Below are positions 47,912-57,951 of a DNA stretch of 64,000 bases, in pieces. The stretch comes from Bubalus kerabau (lineage: Eukaryota > Chordata > Mammalia > Artiodactyla > Bovidae), in the NCBI RefSeq assembly GCF_029407905.1, contig NW_026577925.1, forward strand, positions 372,001-436,000. The letters run 5' to 3'. Each line of letters starts with the position of its first letter. The stretch's first letter is position 1. The notes beneath the pieces were generated by a model. It saw nothing but the letters and a program-made list of their open reading frames with translations. It did no database searches and had not been told where the DNA came from. The translations under genes were made by a program, and so were the position numbers.

Positions 47912-48600
47912 CATTGCTGGGAAAGACTGGCCCAGCTCCTGGCCAACACATAATACTGAAAATGAGTTGGTGGGATTAGAGAAAGTGGTATGTGGGGTGG
48001 AGATGCTGTACAGGTGGTACATTTAACAATACTTTATATATTGTTATAAATACATAATATAAATGTATTTGCCTAATTACAGTTTGCCTAATTATGTATG
48101 GGTATAAATAAAATATAATAAAGGTATACCTAATTCTATTATAGATCTATACTTAATTAATTTGTATATAAATTAATATGTATACTATATACACACACAT
48201 ATATATATACTGTATATTTAAATATATATGGCAGTAATATAATGTGTGTGTGGCTGATATTAATTGGTATGGATTGATGTGCTGTGATGATATATGTTCT
48301 ATATACTGTATAATTATAAATGTGTGACATGTATTATTACAGTATATTGGTTTGTGTTGGTTGGTATTAGCTGTGTATGTGTTGTATTGTTGTAATATAT
48401 ATTAATTAATATATTAATTATAAAGATTAATTCAAGTATATTGATTTATATATATTATATGTCAATAACTTTATACTTGTTGCCATATATAAATACATAT
48501 ATAAATGCATTTTGCATTTAGGTATATCTGTATACCTGTGTACCAAAATGAGATAAGGAGGTTATACATTTATTACTTAAATTTATACAGAGACCTAAAC
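47912..48600. other. AT-rich filler where pol should be
   Basis: A few more protease-like codons follow the stop to about 48,000. The next ~580 bp are very AT-rich with TATATA, ATTAAT and CACACA-type runs, unlike the rest of the provirus. No reverse transcriptase or RNase H motif is present in any frame. The stretch replaces more than 2 kb of expected pol. It may be expanded simple sequence or an inserted AT-rich fragment. Confidence 0.6.
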
Positions 48601-48633
48601 TAAACATTAGACCTAAATTAACATATCCATAGG

Positions 48634-48905
48634 GAAACAGCTAGACAAATAGTGAAGTTATGTTCCAATTGTAATTAATCACTTAAACGTAAACACACAG
48701 GGGCAGACTACAATGATGAGACACTAGATGCCTGAATTACAGGCTACGACTCGGCCCCTGGTCAAGTAAAAAGGCCTCCTTACAGGAGAGTGAAAAAGGC
48801 CAGATGTGTTGCTAACTTGTGGGAGAGGGTATGCTTGTATATTTCTACAGAATGCAGATTCTCCGGTTTGGATCTCAGACAAATTCGTCATGTCACATTC
48901 CCCAA
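48634..48905 (+). pseudogene. pol: Integrase remnants (N- and C-terminal pieces)
   Basis: Near 48,634-48,680 a frame reads ARQIVKLCSNCN, which fits the second half of the integrase HHCC zinc domain (Cys-X2-Cys). The catalytic DDE core is absent. At about 48,806-48,905 another frame reads CGRGYACIFLQNADSPVWIS, which fits the C-terminal DNA-binding domain of betaretroviral integrases. A frame change separates the pieces. Retroviral similarity stops at about 48,905, where base composition jumps from AT-rich to very GC-rich. Confidence 0.7.
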
Positions 48906-49279
48906 AGACCAGGTTCGCGGCGCGCGCACTCGCTCGCTCCCCCTCCCCCAGCCAGCTCTCGCCTCCGTGCCACCAGCAGCGCCTCGCACCCACCTCTCTG
49001 CACCCCGTGACCTAGAGCAAAGAAGTCTGTGCAGCGAGTGAGGGCCAGAGAGGAAAGCGCGCCCGCGGAGTGCCGTCCAGACCAGCGTGGCCCCACCGGC
49101 GAGAGGGGACCGCCCTGAGCCCAAGCGGTGGCGGCTAGCCCTAAACCACGAACCCTGCCCCTCCGCCCACCATAGGCGCCTTGGCCCACAGCCTGCCGCT
49201 CGCGTTCTGCCTCCTGATGCTGGGGACACTGCTCCCCCAGGCTGACGCCTACAGCTGCTCCCCGGTTCATCTTGTTTAA
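48906..49279 (+). pseudogene. TIMP2: Captured TIMP2 5' UTR plus start of coding exon 1
   Basis: This ~370-bp GC-rich block inside the provirus has no retroviral character. From 49,172 a frame encodes a hydrophobic leader (SLPLAFCLLMLGTLLPQADA, residues 7-26) and then YSCSPVH. That matches the pattern of the mammalian TIMP2 precursor: a 26-residue signal peptide ending in ADA, then Cys-Ser-Cys-Ser-Pro-Val-His. TIMP2 is a secreted inhibitor of matrix metalloproteinases whose first mature Cys chelates the enzyme's zinc. Two lesions stand out. The start codon position reads ATA (49,172-49,174) in a Kozak-like CCCACC context, and mature residue 1 is Tyr (TAC, 49,250-49,252). Similarity ends after the His codon and a stop follows at 49,277-49,279. 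The upstream ~260 bp look like its 5' UTR. TIMP1, TIMP3 and TIMP4 have clearly different leaders. The match is from recognition and was not run as an alignment. Confidence 0.82.
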
Positions 49280-49348
49280 ACCCTCAATATAATGTTTGCT
49301 CCTTTGTAATGCTACAACATCCACCTTATCTTATGATGTAACCACTTA
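49280..49348. other. Joint between TIMP2 segment and Env TM
   Basis: About 70 bp of AT-richer sequence lie between the host segment and the open Env frame. It shares the reading frame of both neighbours but has stops at 49,307 and 49,334. It is probably decayed Env sequence. Confidence 0.45.
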
Positions 49349-50089
49349 TTGAATTATGGTCTTGCTGTATTACAACAACTACAGGATTTAATGCAAACAC
49401 GACGGTTTGTGGGCTTAATTATCTTGGGAACAGCAGCTTTGATAAGTGCAATCACTTCTGTTACTGTGGCAGCAATATCATTGACTCAACAAGTACATAC
49501 TGCTCAATATGTTGATTCTATGTCCAAAAATGTTTCTTTAACATTGGCAACACAGGAAGCTATAGAGAGAAAATTAGAAATGAGGGTAGACGCCCTAGAG
49601 GAAGCAGTAATACATATTGGGACTGAATTGCAGGCTTTAAAGGTGAAAATGGCATTGTCTTGTCATGCTGACTATCGGTGGATATGTGTAACACCCCTGA
49701 AAGTAAATGAGACAGATTTTGAATGGGAAAAGATTAAAAACCATATTTCAGGTATCTGGAACAGCTCTGACATTGGTTGAGACGTAGGGAAACTTCACTA
49801 TCAAATAGCAACCATGGAGCACTCCCGATTAGATTTTACTGCTGCTGGAACAGCAAATGATTTCTTCCATATTTTCCCTAACTACATCTCAGGAAAGAAT
49901 ATTCTGTCTAATGTCTTTAGCTATGCTGCGGTGGCTGCTTTAATTCTGCTTCTCATAATCTTTCTTCCTTGTATTGTCAGGATTCTTCGGCAGAGTATTC
50001 AGAGGCTCGCGACTGAGCTACATCTGGCTGTTTTAAGAAATAAAAAACGGGGAGATGCCGGGAGCTGGCGAGAGACATTCCACTCATGA
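49349..50089 (+). pseudogene. env: Env transmembrane-subunit remnant
   Basis: The open frame begins without an ATG. In order it shows a hydrophobic fusion-peptide-like stretch (about residues 20-46), heptad-repeat helical sequence (about 50-100), and a loop with two cysteines seven residues apart (SCHADYRWIC). A potential N-glycosylation site (NET) follows. A single in-frame TGA at 49,778-49,780 interrupts it. The same frame continues at 49,814 with a membrane-spanning segment near 49,910-49,985 and a short basic cytoplasmic tail, ending inside the 3' LTR. The SU subunit is absent. In retroviruses this subunit anchors Env and mediates fusion. Here the surface subunit is gone and a stop intervenes, so no functional Env can be made. 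Confidence 0.82.
50039..50055 (+). other. Polypurine tract
   Basis: AATAAAAAACGGGGAGA abuts the 3' LTR start at 50,056. It is purine-rich with one T and one C, and sits where the plus-strand primer of a retrovirus belongs. Confidence 0.7.
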
Positions 50090-51349
50090 CAAAGGTCATG
50101 AGGAAGGAGGCTGGGCATACACAAAGGCGGGATCGAGCCTCGGGAGTCCTCCCGGATATTCTTGAGCATCTACCCCCCAAAACCAGAGTCTGCCTACTTT
50201 ATTGCTTTGTGCTCTCACCTCTGACTTTACTGGGGGCTGGCCCCCACCACCATCTCACTCTCTCTGTCAAAGAGCTAACTTACAGCTCCAATTAATAAAG
50301 TTCCTGGGCAATTAGGAGTGTTTAAATCCAAACACGTCAGATGGCTCTCTAACTCGCCTGACAAGTTTACCCGGTCTCCTACAGCAATGCATACAATTGT
50401 TTACAGTCTCCGAGCCTCGAGAGGCACGGGAAGCTTAAGATATTCAAATAGCTTAGAACCTCTCAGAGAGTTAGAAACTGTCAGAATAAAACTAGTAAAA
50501 GATTTCATTGATGAACCAATGCTTGTTGCCAAGTTTCCACATCCCCTGAATTGTATCCTTGAATGTGTATTAATTAATATAGTTGGTATGTAGAAAAAAT
50601 AAGTAGTGGCCTTGGTGTTACAAACTTTAGACCCTTAAGGTAATAAATTCTTTCCTTTGTTGTAAGCCCATTACACATCTGCCCTATAGGAATGCAATTT
50701 TATCTTCGAAAGATGGGGCCAAACCTTAAAATAATTACTCTTAGAGAAAATAAGTCTTACGGTTGATAAGTCTTTGTCAAGAGTCATAAAATGTTAATAG
50801 GTCTTCTGGCTAGAAGATGATGTAAATCACCTAAACCATTTGTATATGATACATTTGCAGGACAGAAACTCTGGTTTTTGATAAGGATCAAAGGCTGCTG
50901 TCTTTGCATCCCCATTATCCTCTATGTGTAACTTAGGGTATAAAAACCCCTGTTGAAAATAAAGCTACGGGCCTTGATTGCCAACGCTTAGTCTCCTAAT
51001 GTCATTCTTCCCCTCAATTTTCAGATGAGTGTCCATCTGGAGCGCGGATATCCTCTGCGACCATTTATTTGCCTGGGCTTCGAAGACCACTTGAGAAGGT
51101 GTCTAAGGTAGGGCACTTTTCGCTATTCGAGAGGGAGCCTGCGGCCTCCGTGGTCAGAGCTAACCTGGTGTCACGGGTTATACTGATTTTCCGCATAAAC
51201 CAAGCTACTCAGCTTCTTTTCTCCACTAAATTTTCCTACTGAGCTATCCTCATTCTATTACTCTTTATATCTTCGATAAATAAATCAATAGGTCGCCTAC
51301 TCTGTCTCCCCTTCGAAAACCCTGGACCAGCCGAGGCTGGACCTTGTCA
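50056..51349 (+). repeat. 3' LTR of provirus
   Basis: This 1,294-bp LTR runs from TGCCGGGAGCTGGCG to CTGGACCTTGTCA. It is collinear with the 5' LTR, with scattered substitutions and a few small indels. The Env frame reads ~34 bp into it, as in some betaretroviruses. Confidence 0.92.
50939..50963 (+). promoter_or_regulatory. LTR core promoter and poly(A) signal, 3' LTR
   Basis: A consensus-like TATAAAAA at 50,939-50,946 is followed by AATAAA at 50,958-50,963. It is better preserved than the 5' LTR copy. Confidence 0.65.
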
Positions 51350-53313
51350 GAAGAGGGCCTCATCTCGATTTGAAGCAGGAACCTCAGGGTTGCTCTCCAT
51401 TTCTGACTCTGAACACAGAGTCCCTACAGAGTTAGGACAGGAGAGTCAGGCCTCGTCTTGTGTGGAGGAATGGAACTCCACTGGACTCTCGAGTTGTTCA
51501 CCGGATAACAGGCCACTTGTCGAGCTGTGTGTGGAACCTGCGGTTTTATCTGGACGATGCATGGGGGTGTCAGTTCCCCTTCGTTTTTTGCCTTCATACA
51601 CAGGGTTGCCTTCAAAGAGGTATCCAGCCTTCAGATTCTTATCAAGAGCAGACCAGGAAATCAGTGTCTTTCGGCATGTGGCACCACCCACAAGCCTACG
51701 TCTCGAATTTCTTCTTGAGACGGACCTCAACCTGAGGTGCACCAGGAAGGTCGGTAACCCTTTCAGACTAAGCAAGTGAATCGACCCTCTTGTCCTGATC
51801 AGGAGGGGAGAAGGGGCTCAGATGAAGTGGTGCCGGGAACCTCGATGTTCCCCTCGAGTAAAACTGGGATGTCGGGGAACTTTTGGAGTCACATCAAAGG
51901 TGCTAAGTACCGTTTCAAACTTCAAGACGGAACGTGAGACTTCTCTTGAGACGCTGTAGCTGGCAAGGGCCTCATCTTGTGGTGACGGGTTAACCACGTC
52001 GTTTTTCTCGAGTTGTGGCGGGATTCTCGAGTTAGGTCAGGAAATTCAGGCTTCCTCCTGTGTTGGCCCAGGGAAGTCCAGTCTTCCATTCGAGTTGCGA
52101 GGGAGAGCTAGGGATTGCGCTTGAGTTACTGCAGGGCAAAAGAGACCTTATCTAGGCTTGTGTCCAGGACATAATGTTCGTCTCCAGGGGGGACAGGGAT
52201 CTCGGGGTTGCTTTCCTGATGCACCCGGGGAGTCAGTCCTTGTCTCGAGGGGAAGCGAAGGACTCGGCTCTCCTCTCGAGTTGCGACGGGTATCTCTTGG
52301 AGCCCACTGAGTGGCCTAAAGGGAGTCAAGACTCCTGTGGAGTTTGGAGAGAGGACTCGTGATTGCTCTCCAGGCCATGCAGGAAAAGAAGGTCATCATC
52401 TCGCGATGAAGGGGGCATCTCGTGGGTTTTCTCGAGCTGCAGCGCCAGTGTGGGGTTTCTCATGAGGTACTACGGGGAGCTCAGGGAGCCTCTCATGTGG
52501 CGCTTGGGAAGTCAGGTCTCCATGCGCATTGCGAGGGGGAGCGCGTCATTGCTCTAGAGTCATGGAAGGTGTATCGGGCCTCAAGAACCATTAAAGAAGG
52601 ACTTTCAAGGTGTTTCTTGGGTCACGGCAGTAAACCCTGGGTTCCCTCGACTAGTGCCGGTGGCCTCAGGGAGCTTCTCAGTGTGCCTCTGAGAAGTCAA
52701 GGATACCCTGGAGTTGGGAGGGCCCTCTCGGGACTCCACTGGGTTTGGTGCAATAGAAGAGGGCCTCATCTCGAGTGGAGGCAGGAACCTCAGGGTTCGT
52801 CTCCATTTATGACTCTGATCGCAGGGTCCCTGCAGAGTTGGGACAGGAGAGTCAGGCCTCGTCTTGTAAGGAGGAATGGAACTCCGCTTGCCTCTCGAGT
52901 TATTCACGGGGTGACAGGCAACTTGTGGAACTGTGTTTGGAATCTGCGGGTTTTTCCGGACGATGCACGAGGGTGTCAGTGCCCCTTCGTGTTGTGCCTT
53001 CTTCCACAGGGTTGCCTTTCAAGAGGTGTCCGGGCATTGGGTTCTTATCAAGAGCGGACCGGGGAATCGGGGTCTTTCGGCATGTGTTACCACCCATGAA
53101 GCTACGTCTCAAATATTCTCATTAGACCGGCCTCATCCTGAGGTGCGCCGGGAAGGTTGGGAACCCCTTCCAGACAAAGCACGGGAGTCGACCCTCCAGT
53201 CGCAATCAGGAGGGGAGAAGTGGCTCAGATGAAGTCGTACCGGGAACCTCGGTGTTCCCCTCGAGAGAGACCAGGGTGTCGGGGAACTTTTGGATTCGCA
53301 TCAAGGGTGCCAA

Positions 53314-53338
53314 GTTTTCACACTTGAAGTGTGAAAAC
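53314..53338. repeat. 25-bp perfect palindrome in satellite I
   Basis: Two 12-base arms, GTTTTCACACTT and AAGTGTGAAAAC, flank a single G. Other monomers have GTACCGTTTCGCACTTCAAG here. The novelty is an inverted copy of the local CACTT-containing word, which suggests a fold-back template switch during replication or repair. Confidence 0.85.
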
Positions 53339-53750
53339 ACTTCAAGAAGAAACCTGGGACTTCTCTTTAGACGCTGTAGCGGGCAAGGGCCTCATCTTGC
53401 GATGACAGGGTAACCATGTGGTTTTTCTCGAGTTTCGGCGGGATTCTCGAGTTACGATGGGGAATTCAGGCTTCCTCTTGTGTTGGCCCAGGGAAGTCCA
53501 ATCTTCCATTGGAGTTGCGAGAGAGAGCTAGGGATTGCTCTCGAGTCACTTCAGGGCAAAAGAGACCTCATCTAAGCTTGTGTCCAGGACCTAATGTTCC
53601 TCTCCAGGGGCGACAGAGATCTCGGGGTTGCATTTTAGACGCACCCGAGGAGTCAGACCTCATCTCGAGAGGAAGGAAAGGACTCTGCTCTGCTCTCGAG
53701 TCCCGACGGGTATTTCTTGGAGACCACTGAGTGGCCTAAAGGGAGTCAAG

Positions 53751-53761
53751 CCTCCTGTGGA
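53751..53761. other. Target site duplication, left of L1
   Basis: CCTCCTGTGGA borders the poly(T). A near copy, CTCTTGTGGA, lies at about 61,938-61,947, and satellite I then continues GTTTGGAGAGAG as expected. The duplication has about one mismatch, typical of an older L1 insertion. Confidence 0.7.
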
Positions 53762-54203
53762 TTTTTTTTTAATTTTATTTTATTTTTAAACTTTACATAA
53801 TTGTATTAGTTTTTCCAAATATCAAAATGAATCCGCCTCAGGTATACATGTGCTGCCCATCCTGAACCCTCCTCCCTCCTCACCCCCATAGCATCCCTCT
53901 GGGTCGTCCCAGTGCACTAGCCCCAAGCATCCAGTGTCATGCATCAAACCTGGACTGGCAACTCTTTTCATACATGATATTTTACATGTTTCAATGCCAT
54001 TCTCCCAAATCTTCCCACCTTCTCCCTCTCCCACAGAGTCCATAAGACTCTTCTATACATCAGTGTCTCTTTTGCTGTCTCGTACTCAGGGTTATTGTTA
54101 CCGTCTTTCAAAGTTCCATATATATGCGTTAGTATACTGTATTGGTGTTTTTCTTTCTGGCTTACTTCACTCTGTATAATAGGCTCCAGTTTCATCCACC
54201 TCA
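53762..54203 (-). other. L1 3' UTR
   Basis: This ~440-bp stretch lies between the ORF2 stop and the poly(A) tail. It contains the conserved block whose plus-strand form reads GTATACATGTGCTGCCCATC. Its only open frames are short and lack L1 features. Confidence 0.8.
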
Positions 54204-57200
54204 TTAGAACTGATTCATTCTATTCTTTTTAATGGCGGAGTAATACTCCATTGTATATATGTACCACAGCTTTCTTATCCATTCATCTGCTGATGGACAT
54301 CTAGGTTGCTTCCATGTCCTGGCTATTAGAAACAGTGCTGCGATGAACATTGGGGTACACGTGTCTCTTTCCCTTCTGGTTTCCTCAGTGTGTATGCCCA
54401 GCAGTGGGATTGCTGGATCATAAGGCAGTTCTATTTCCAGTTTTTTAAGGAATCTCCACACTGTTCTCCATAGTGGCTGTACTAGTTTGCATTCCCACCA
54501 ACAGTGTAAGAGGGTTCCCTTTTCTCCACACCCTCTCCAGCATTTATTATTTGTAGACTTTTGGATTGCAGCCATTCTGACTGGCGTGAAATGGTACCTC
54601 ATAGTGGTTTTGATTTGCATTTCTATGATAATGAGTGATTTTGAGCATCTTTTCATGTGTTTGTTAGCCATCTGTATGTCTTCTTTGGAGAAATGTCTAT
54701 TTAGTTCTTTAGCCCATTTTTTGATTGGGTCATCTATTTTTCTGGAGTTGAGCTGTAGGAGTTGCTTGTATATTTTTGAGATTAGTTGTTTGTCAGTTGC
54801 TTCATTTCCTATTATTTTCTCCCATTCCGAAGGCTGTCTTTTCACCTTGCTAATAGTTTGATTTGATGTGCAGAAGCTTTTAAGGTTAATTAGGTCCCAT
54901 TTGTTTATTTTTGTTTTTATTTCCAATATTCTGGGAGGTGGGTCATAGAGGATCCTGCTGTGATGTATTTCAGAGAGTGTTTTGCCTATGTTCTCCTCTA
55001 GGAGTTTTATAGTTTCTGGTCTTACGTTTAGATCTTTAATCCATTTTGAGTTTATTTTTGTGTATTGTGTTAGAAAGTGTTCTAGTTTCATTCTTTTACA
55101 AGTGGTTGACCAGATTTCCCAGCACCGCTTGTTAAAGAGATTGTCTTTAATCCATTGTATATTTTTGCCTCCTTTGTCAAAGATAAGGTGTCCATAGGTG
55201 TGTGGATTTATCTCTGGGCTTTCTATTTTGTTCCACTAATCTATATTTCTGTCTTTGTGCCAGTACCATACTGTCTTGATAACTGTGGCTTTGTAGCGGA
55301 GCCTGAAATCAGGTAGGTTGATTCCTCCAGTTCCATTCTTCTTTCTCAAGATCGCTTTGGCTATTCGAGGTTTTTTGTATTTCCATACAAATTGTGAAAT
55401 TATTTGTTCTAGCTCTGTGAAGAATACTGTTGGTAGCTTGATAGGGATTGCATTGAATCTATAAATTGCCTTGGGTAGTATACTCATTTTCACTATATTG
55501 ATTCTTCCAATCCATGAACATGGTATATTTCTCCACCTATTAGTGTCCTCTTTGATTTCTTTCACCAGTGTTTTATAGTTTTCTATATATAGGTCTTTAG
55601 TTTCTTTAGGTAGGTATATTCCTAAGTATTTTATTCTTTCCGTTGCAATGGTGAATGAAATTGTTTCCTTAATTTCTCTTTCTGTTTTCTCATTATTAGT
55701 GTATAGGAATTCAAGGGATTTCTGTGTGTTGATTTTATATCCTGCAACTTTACTATAGTCATTGACTAGTTCTAGTAATTTTCTGGTGGAGTGTTTAGGG
55801 TTTTCTATGTAGAGGATCATGTCATCTGCAAACAGTGAGAGTTTTACTTCTTCTTTTCAAATTTGGATTCCTTCTGTTTCTTTTTCTGCTCTGATTGCTG
55901 TGGCCAAAACTTCCAAAGCTATGTTGAATAGTAATGGTGAAAGTGGGCACCCTTGTCTTGTTCCTGACTTTAGAGGAAATGCTTTCAATTTTTCACCATT
56001 GAGGATAATGTTTGCTGTGGGTTTGTCATATATAGCTTTTATTATGTTGAGGTATGTTCCTTCTATTCCTGCTTTCTGGAGAGTTTTTATCATAAATGGA
56101 TGTTGAATTTTGTCAAAGGCTTTCTCTGCATCTATTGAGAAAATCATATGGTTTTTATTTTTCAATTTGTTAAGGTGGTGTATTACATTGATTGATTTGC
56201 AGATATTGAAGAATCCTTGCATCCCTGGGATAAAGCCCACTTGGTTATGGTGTATGATCTTTTTAATGTGTTGTTGGATTCTGATTGCTAGAATTTTGTT
56301 AAGGATTTTTGCATCTATGTCATCAGTGATATTGGCCTGTAGTTTTCTTTTGTTGTGGGATCTTTGTCAGGTTTTGGTATTAGGCTGATGGTGGCCTCAT
56401 AGAATGAGTTTGGAACTTTACCTTCCTCTGCAATTTTCTGGAAGAGTTTGAGCAGGATAGGTGTTAGCTCTTCTCTAAATTTTTCGTAGAATTCAGCTGT
56501 GAAGCCGTCTGGACCTGGGCTTTTGTTGGCTGGAAGATTTTTGGTTACAGTTTCTATTTCCGTGCTTGTGATGGGTCTGTTAAGATTTTCTATTTCTTCC
56601 CTGGTCCAGTTTTGGAAAGTTGTACTTTTCTAAGAATTTGTCCATTTCTTCCACGTTGTCCATTTTATTGGCATATAATTGTTGATAGTAGTCTCTTATG
56701 ATCCTTTGTATTTCTGTGTTTTCTGTTGTGATCTCTCCATTTTCATTTCTAATTTTATTGATTTGATTTTTCTCCCTTTGTTTCTTGATGAGTCTGGCTA
56801 ATGGTTTGTCAATTTTATTTATCGTTTCAAAGAACCAGCTTTTGGTTTTGTTGATTTTTGCTATGGTCTCTTTTGTTTCTTTTGCATTTATTTCTGCTCT
56901 AATTTTTAAGATTTCTTTCCTTCTACTAACCCTGGGGTTCTTCATTTCTTCCTTTTCTAGTTGCTTTAGGTGTAGAGTTAGTTTATTTATTTGACTTTTT
57001 TCTTGTTTCTTGAGGTGTGCCTGTATTGCTATGAACTTTCCCCTTAGGACTGCTTTTACCGTGTCCCACAAGTTTTGGGTTGTTGTGTTTTCATTTTCTT
57101 CCATTTCTATGCAAATTTTGATTTCTTTTTTGATTTCTTCTGTGATTTGTTGGTTATTCAGCAGCGTGTTGTTCAGCCTCCATATGTTGGAATTTTTAAT

Positions 57201-57926
57201 AGTTTTTCTCCTGTAATTGAGATCTAATCTTACTGCATTGTGGTCAGAAAAGATGCTTGGAATGATTTCTATTTTTTTGAATTTACCAATGCTAGCTTTA
57301 TGGCCCAGGATGTGATCTATCCTGGAGAAGGTTCCATGTGCACTTTAGAAAAAGTTGAAATTCATTGTTTTGGGATGAAATGTCCTATAGATATCAATTA
57401 GGTCTAACTGGTCTATTGTATCATTTAAAGTTTGTGTTTCCTTGTTAAATTTCTGTTTAGTTGATCTATCCATAGGTGTGAGTGGGGTATTAAAATCTCC
57501 AACTATTATTGTGTTAGTGTTAATTTCTCCTTTCATACTTGTTAGCATTTGTCTTACATACTGTGGTGCTCCCACGTTGGGTGCATATATATTTATAATT
57601 GTTATATCTTCTTCTTGGATTGATCCTTTGATCATTATGTAGTGACCTTCTTTGTCTCTTTTCACAGCCTTTGTTTTAAAGTCTATTTTATCTGATGTGA
57701 GTATCGCTACTCCTGCTTTCTTTTGGTCCCTATTTGCATGGAAAATCTTTTTCCAGCCCTTCACTTTCAGTCTGTATGTATCCCCTGTTTTGAGGTGGGT
57801 CTCTTGTAGACAACATATGTAGGGGTCTTGTTTTTGTATCCATTCAGCCAGTCTTTGTCTTTTGGTTGGAGCATTCAACCCATTTACGTTTAAGGTAATT
57901 ACTGATAAGTATGATCCCATTGCCAT
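54204..57926 (-). pseudogene. L1 ORF2 (endonuclease-reverse transcriptase), broken
   Basis: At about 3.7 kb the region has the full length of an L1 ORF2. The endonuclease domain starts at 57,926 with NVNGLNAPTKRQRLAEWI and the CCLQETHL motif. The palm of reverse transcriptase is at 55,857-56,240 (SIDAEKAFDKI and RQGCPLSP). The catalytic FADD codons lie at 55,821-55,832. The C-terminal cysteine-rich region ends at 54,204 (MEYYSAIKKN). It is split into at least five pieces, with lesions near 57,104-57,345, 56,240-56,580, 55,857-55,859 (a TGA just before FADD) and 55,091-55,236. ORF2p would nick target DNA and copy L1 RNA at the nick. This copy cannot. Confidence 0.92.
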
Positions 57927-57951
57927 TTACTTTATTGTTTGGGGTTTGAAT

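Larger units (their letters stand above)
44472..51349 (+). mobile_element. Defective class II endogenous retrovirus with host insert
   Basis: This 6.9-kb provirus is bounded by two ~1.3-kb LTRs and a 6-bp target duplication. In order it holds the 5' LTR, a Lys-type primer binding site, a gag matrix fragment, a decayed gag region, a dUTPase-protease fragment and an AT-rich filler. Then come integrase remnants, a GC-rich host-derived segment resembling TIMP2, an Env transmembrane-subunit remnant, a polypurine tract and the 3' LTR. Capsid, nucleocapsid, reverse transcriptase, RNase H, the integrase core and Env SU are absent or unrecognisable. Gene order, the dUTPase upstream of protease and the Env overlap with the LTR indicate a betaretrovirus-like element. 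It cannot encode a functional virus. Confidence 0.92.
51350..53761. repeat. Satellite I between provirus and L1
   Basis: It starts with the right target duplication GAAGAG (51,350-51,355) of the provirus and continues the interrupted monomer. Anchors lie at 51,721 and 53,128, spaced 1,407 bp. It contains one odd palindrome at 53,314-53,338. It ends at CCTCCTGTGGA, where the L1 poly(T) begins. Confidence 0.87.

Noticed and set aside
48888..49324. Antisense frames of 113 and 143 codons over the TIMP2-like block
   Set aside because: They are shadows of a GC-rich 5' UTR and leader sequence on the other strand, with no recognisable family.
44472..51349. Coding-competent provirus
   Set aside because: Gag ends early, capsid, nucleocapsid, reverse transcriptase, RNase H, integrase core and Env SU are missing, and protease and Env TM carry stops.
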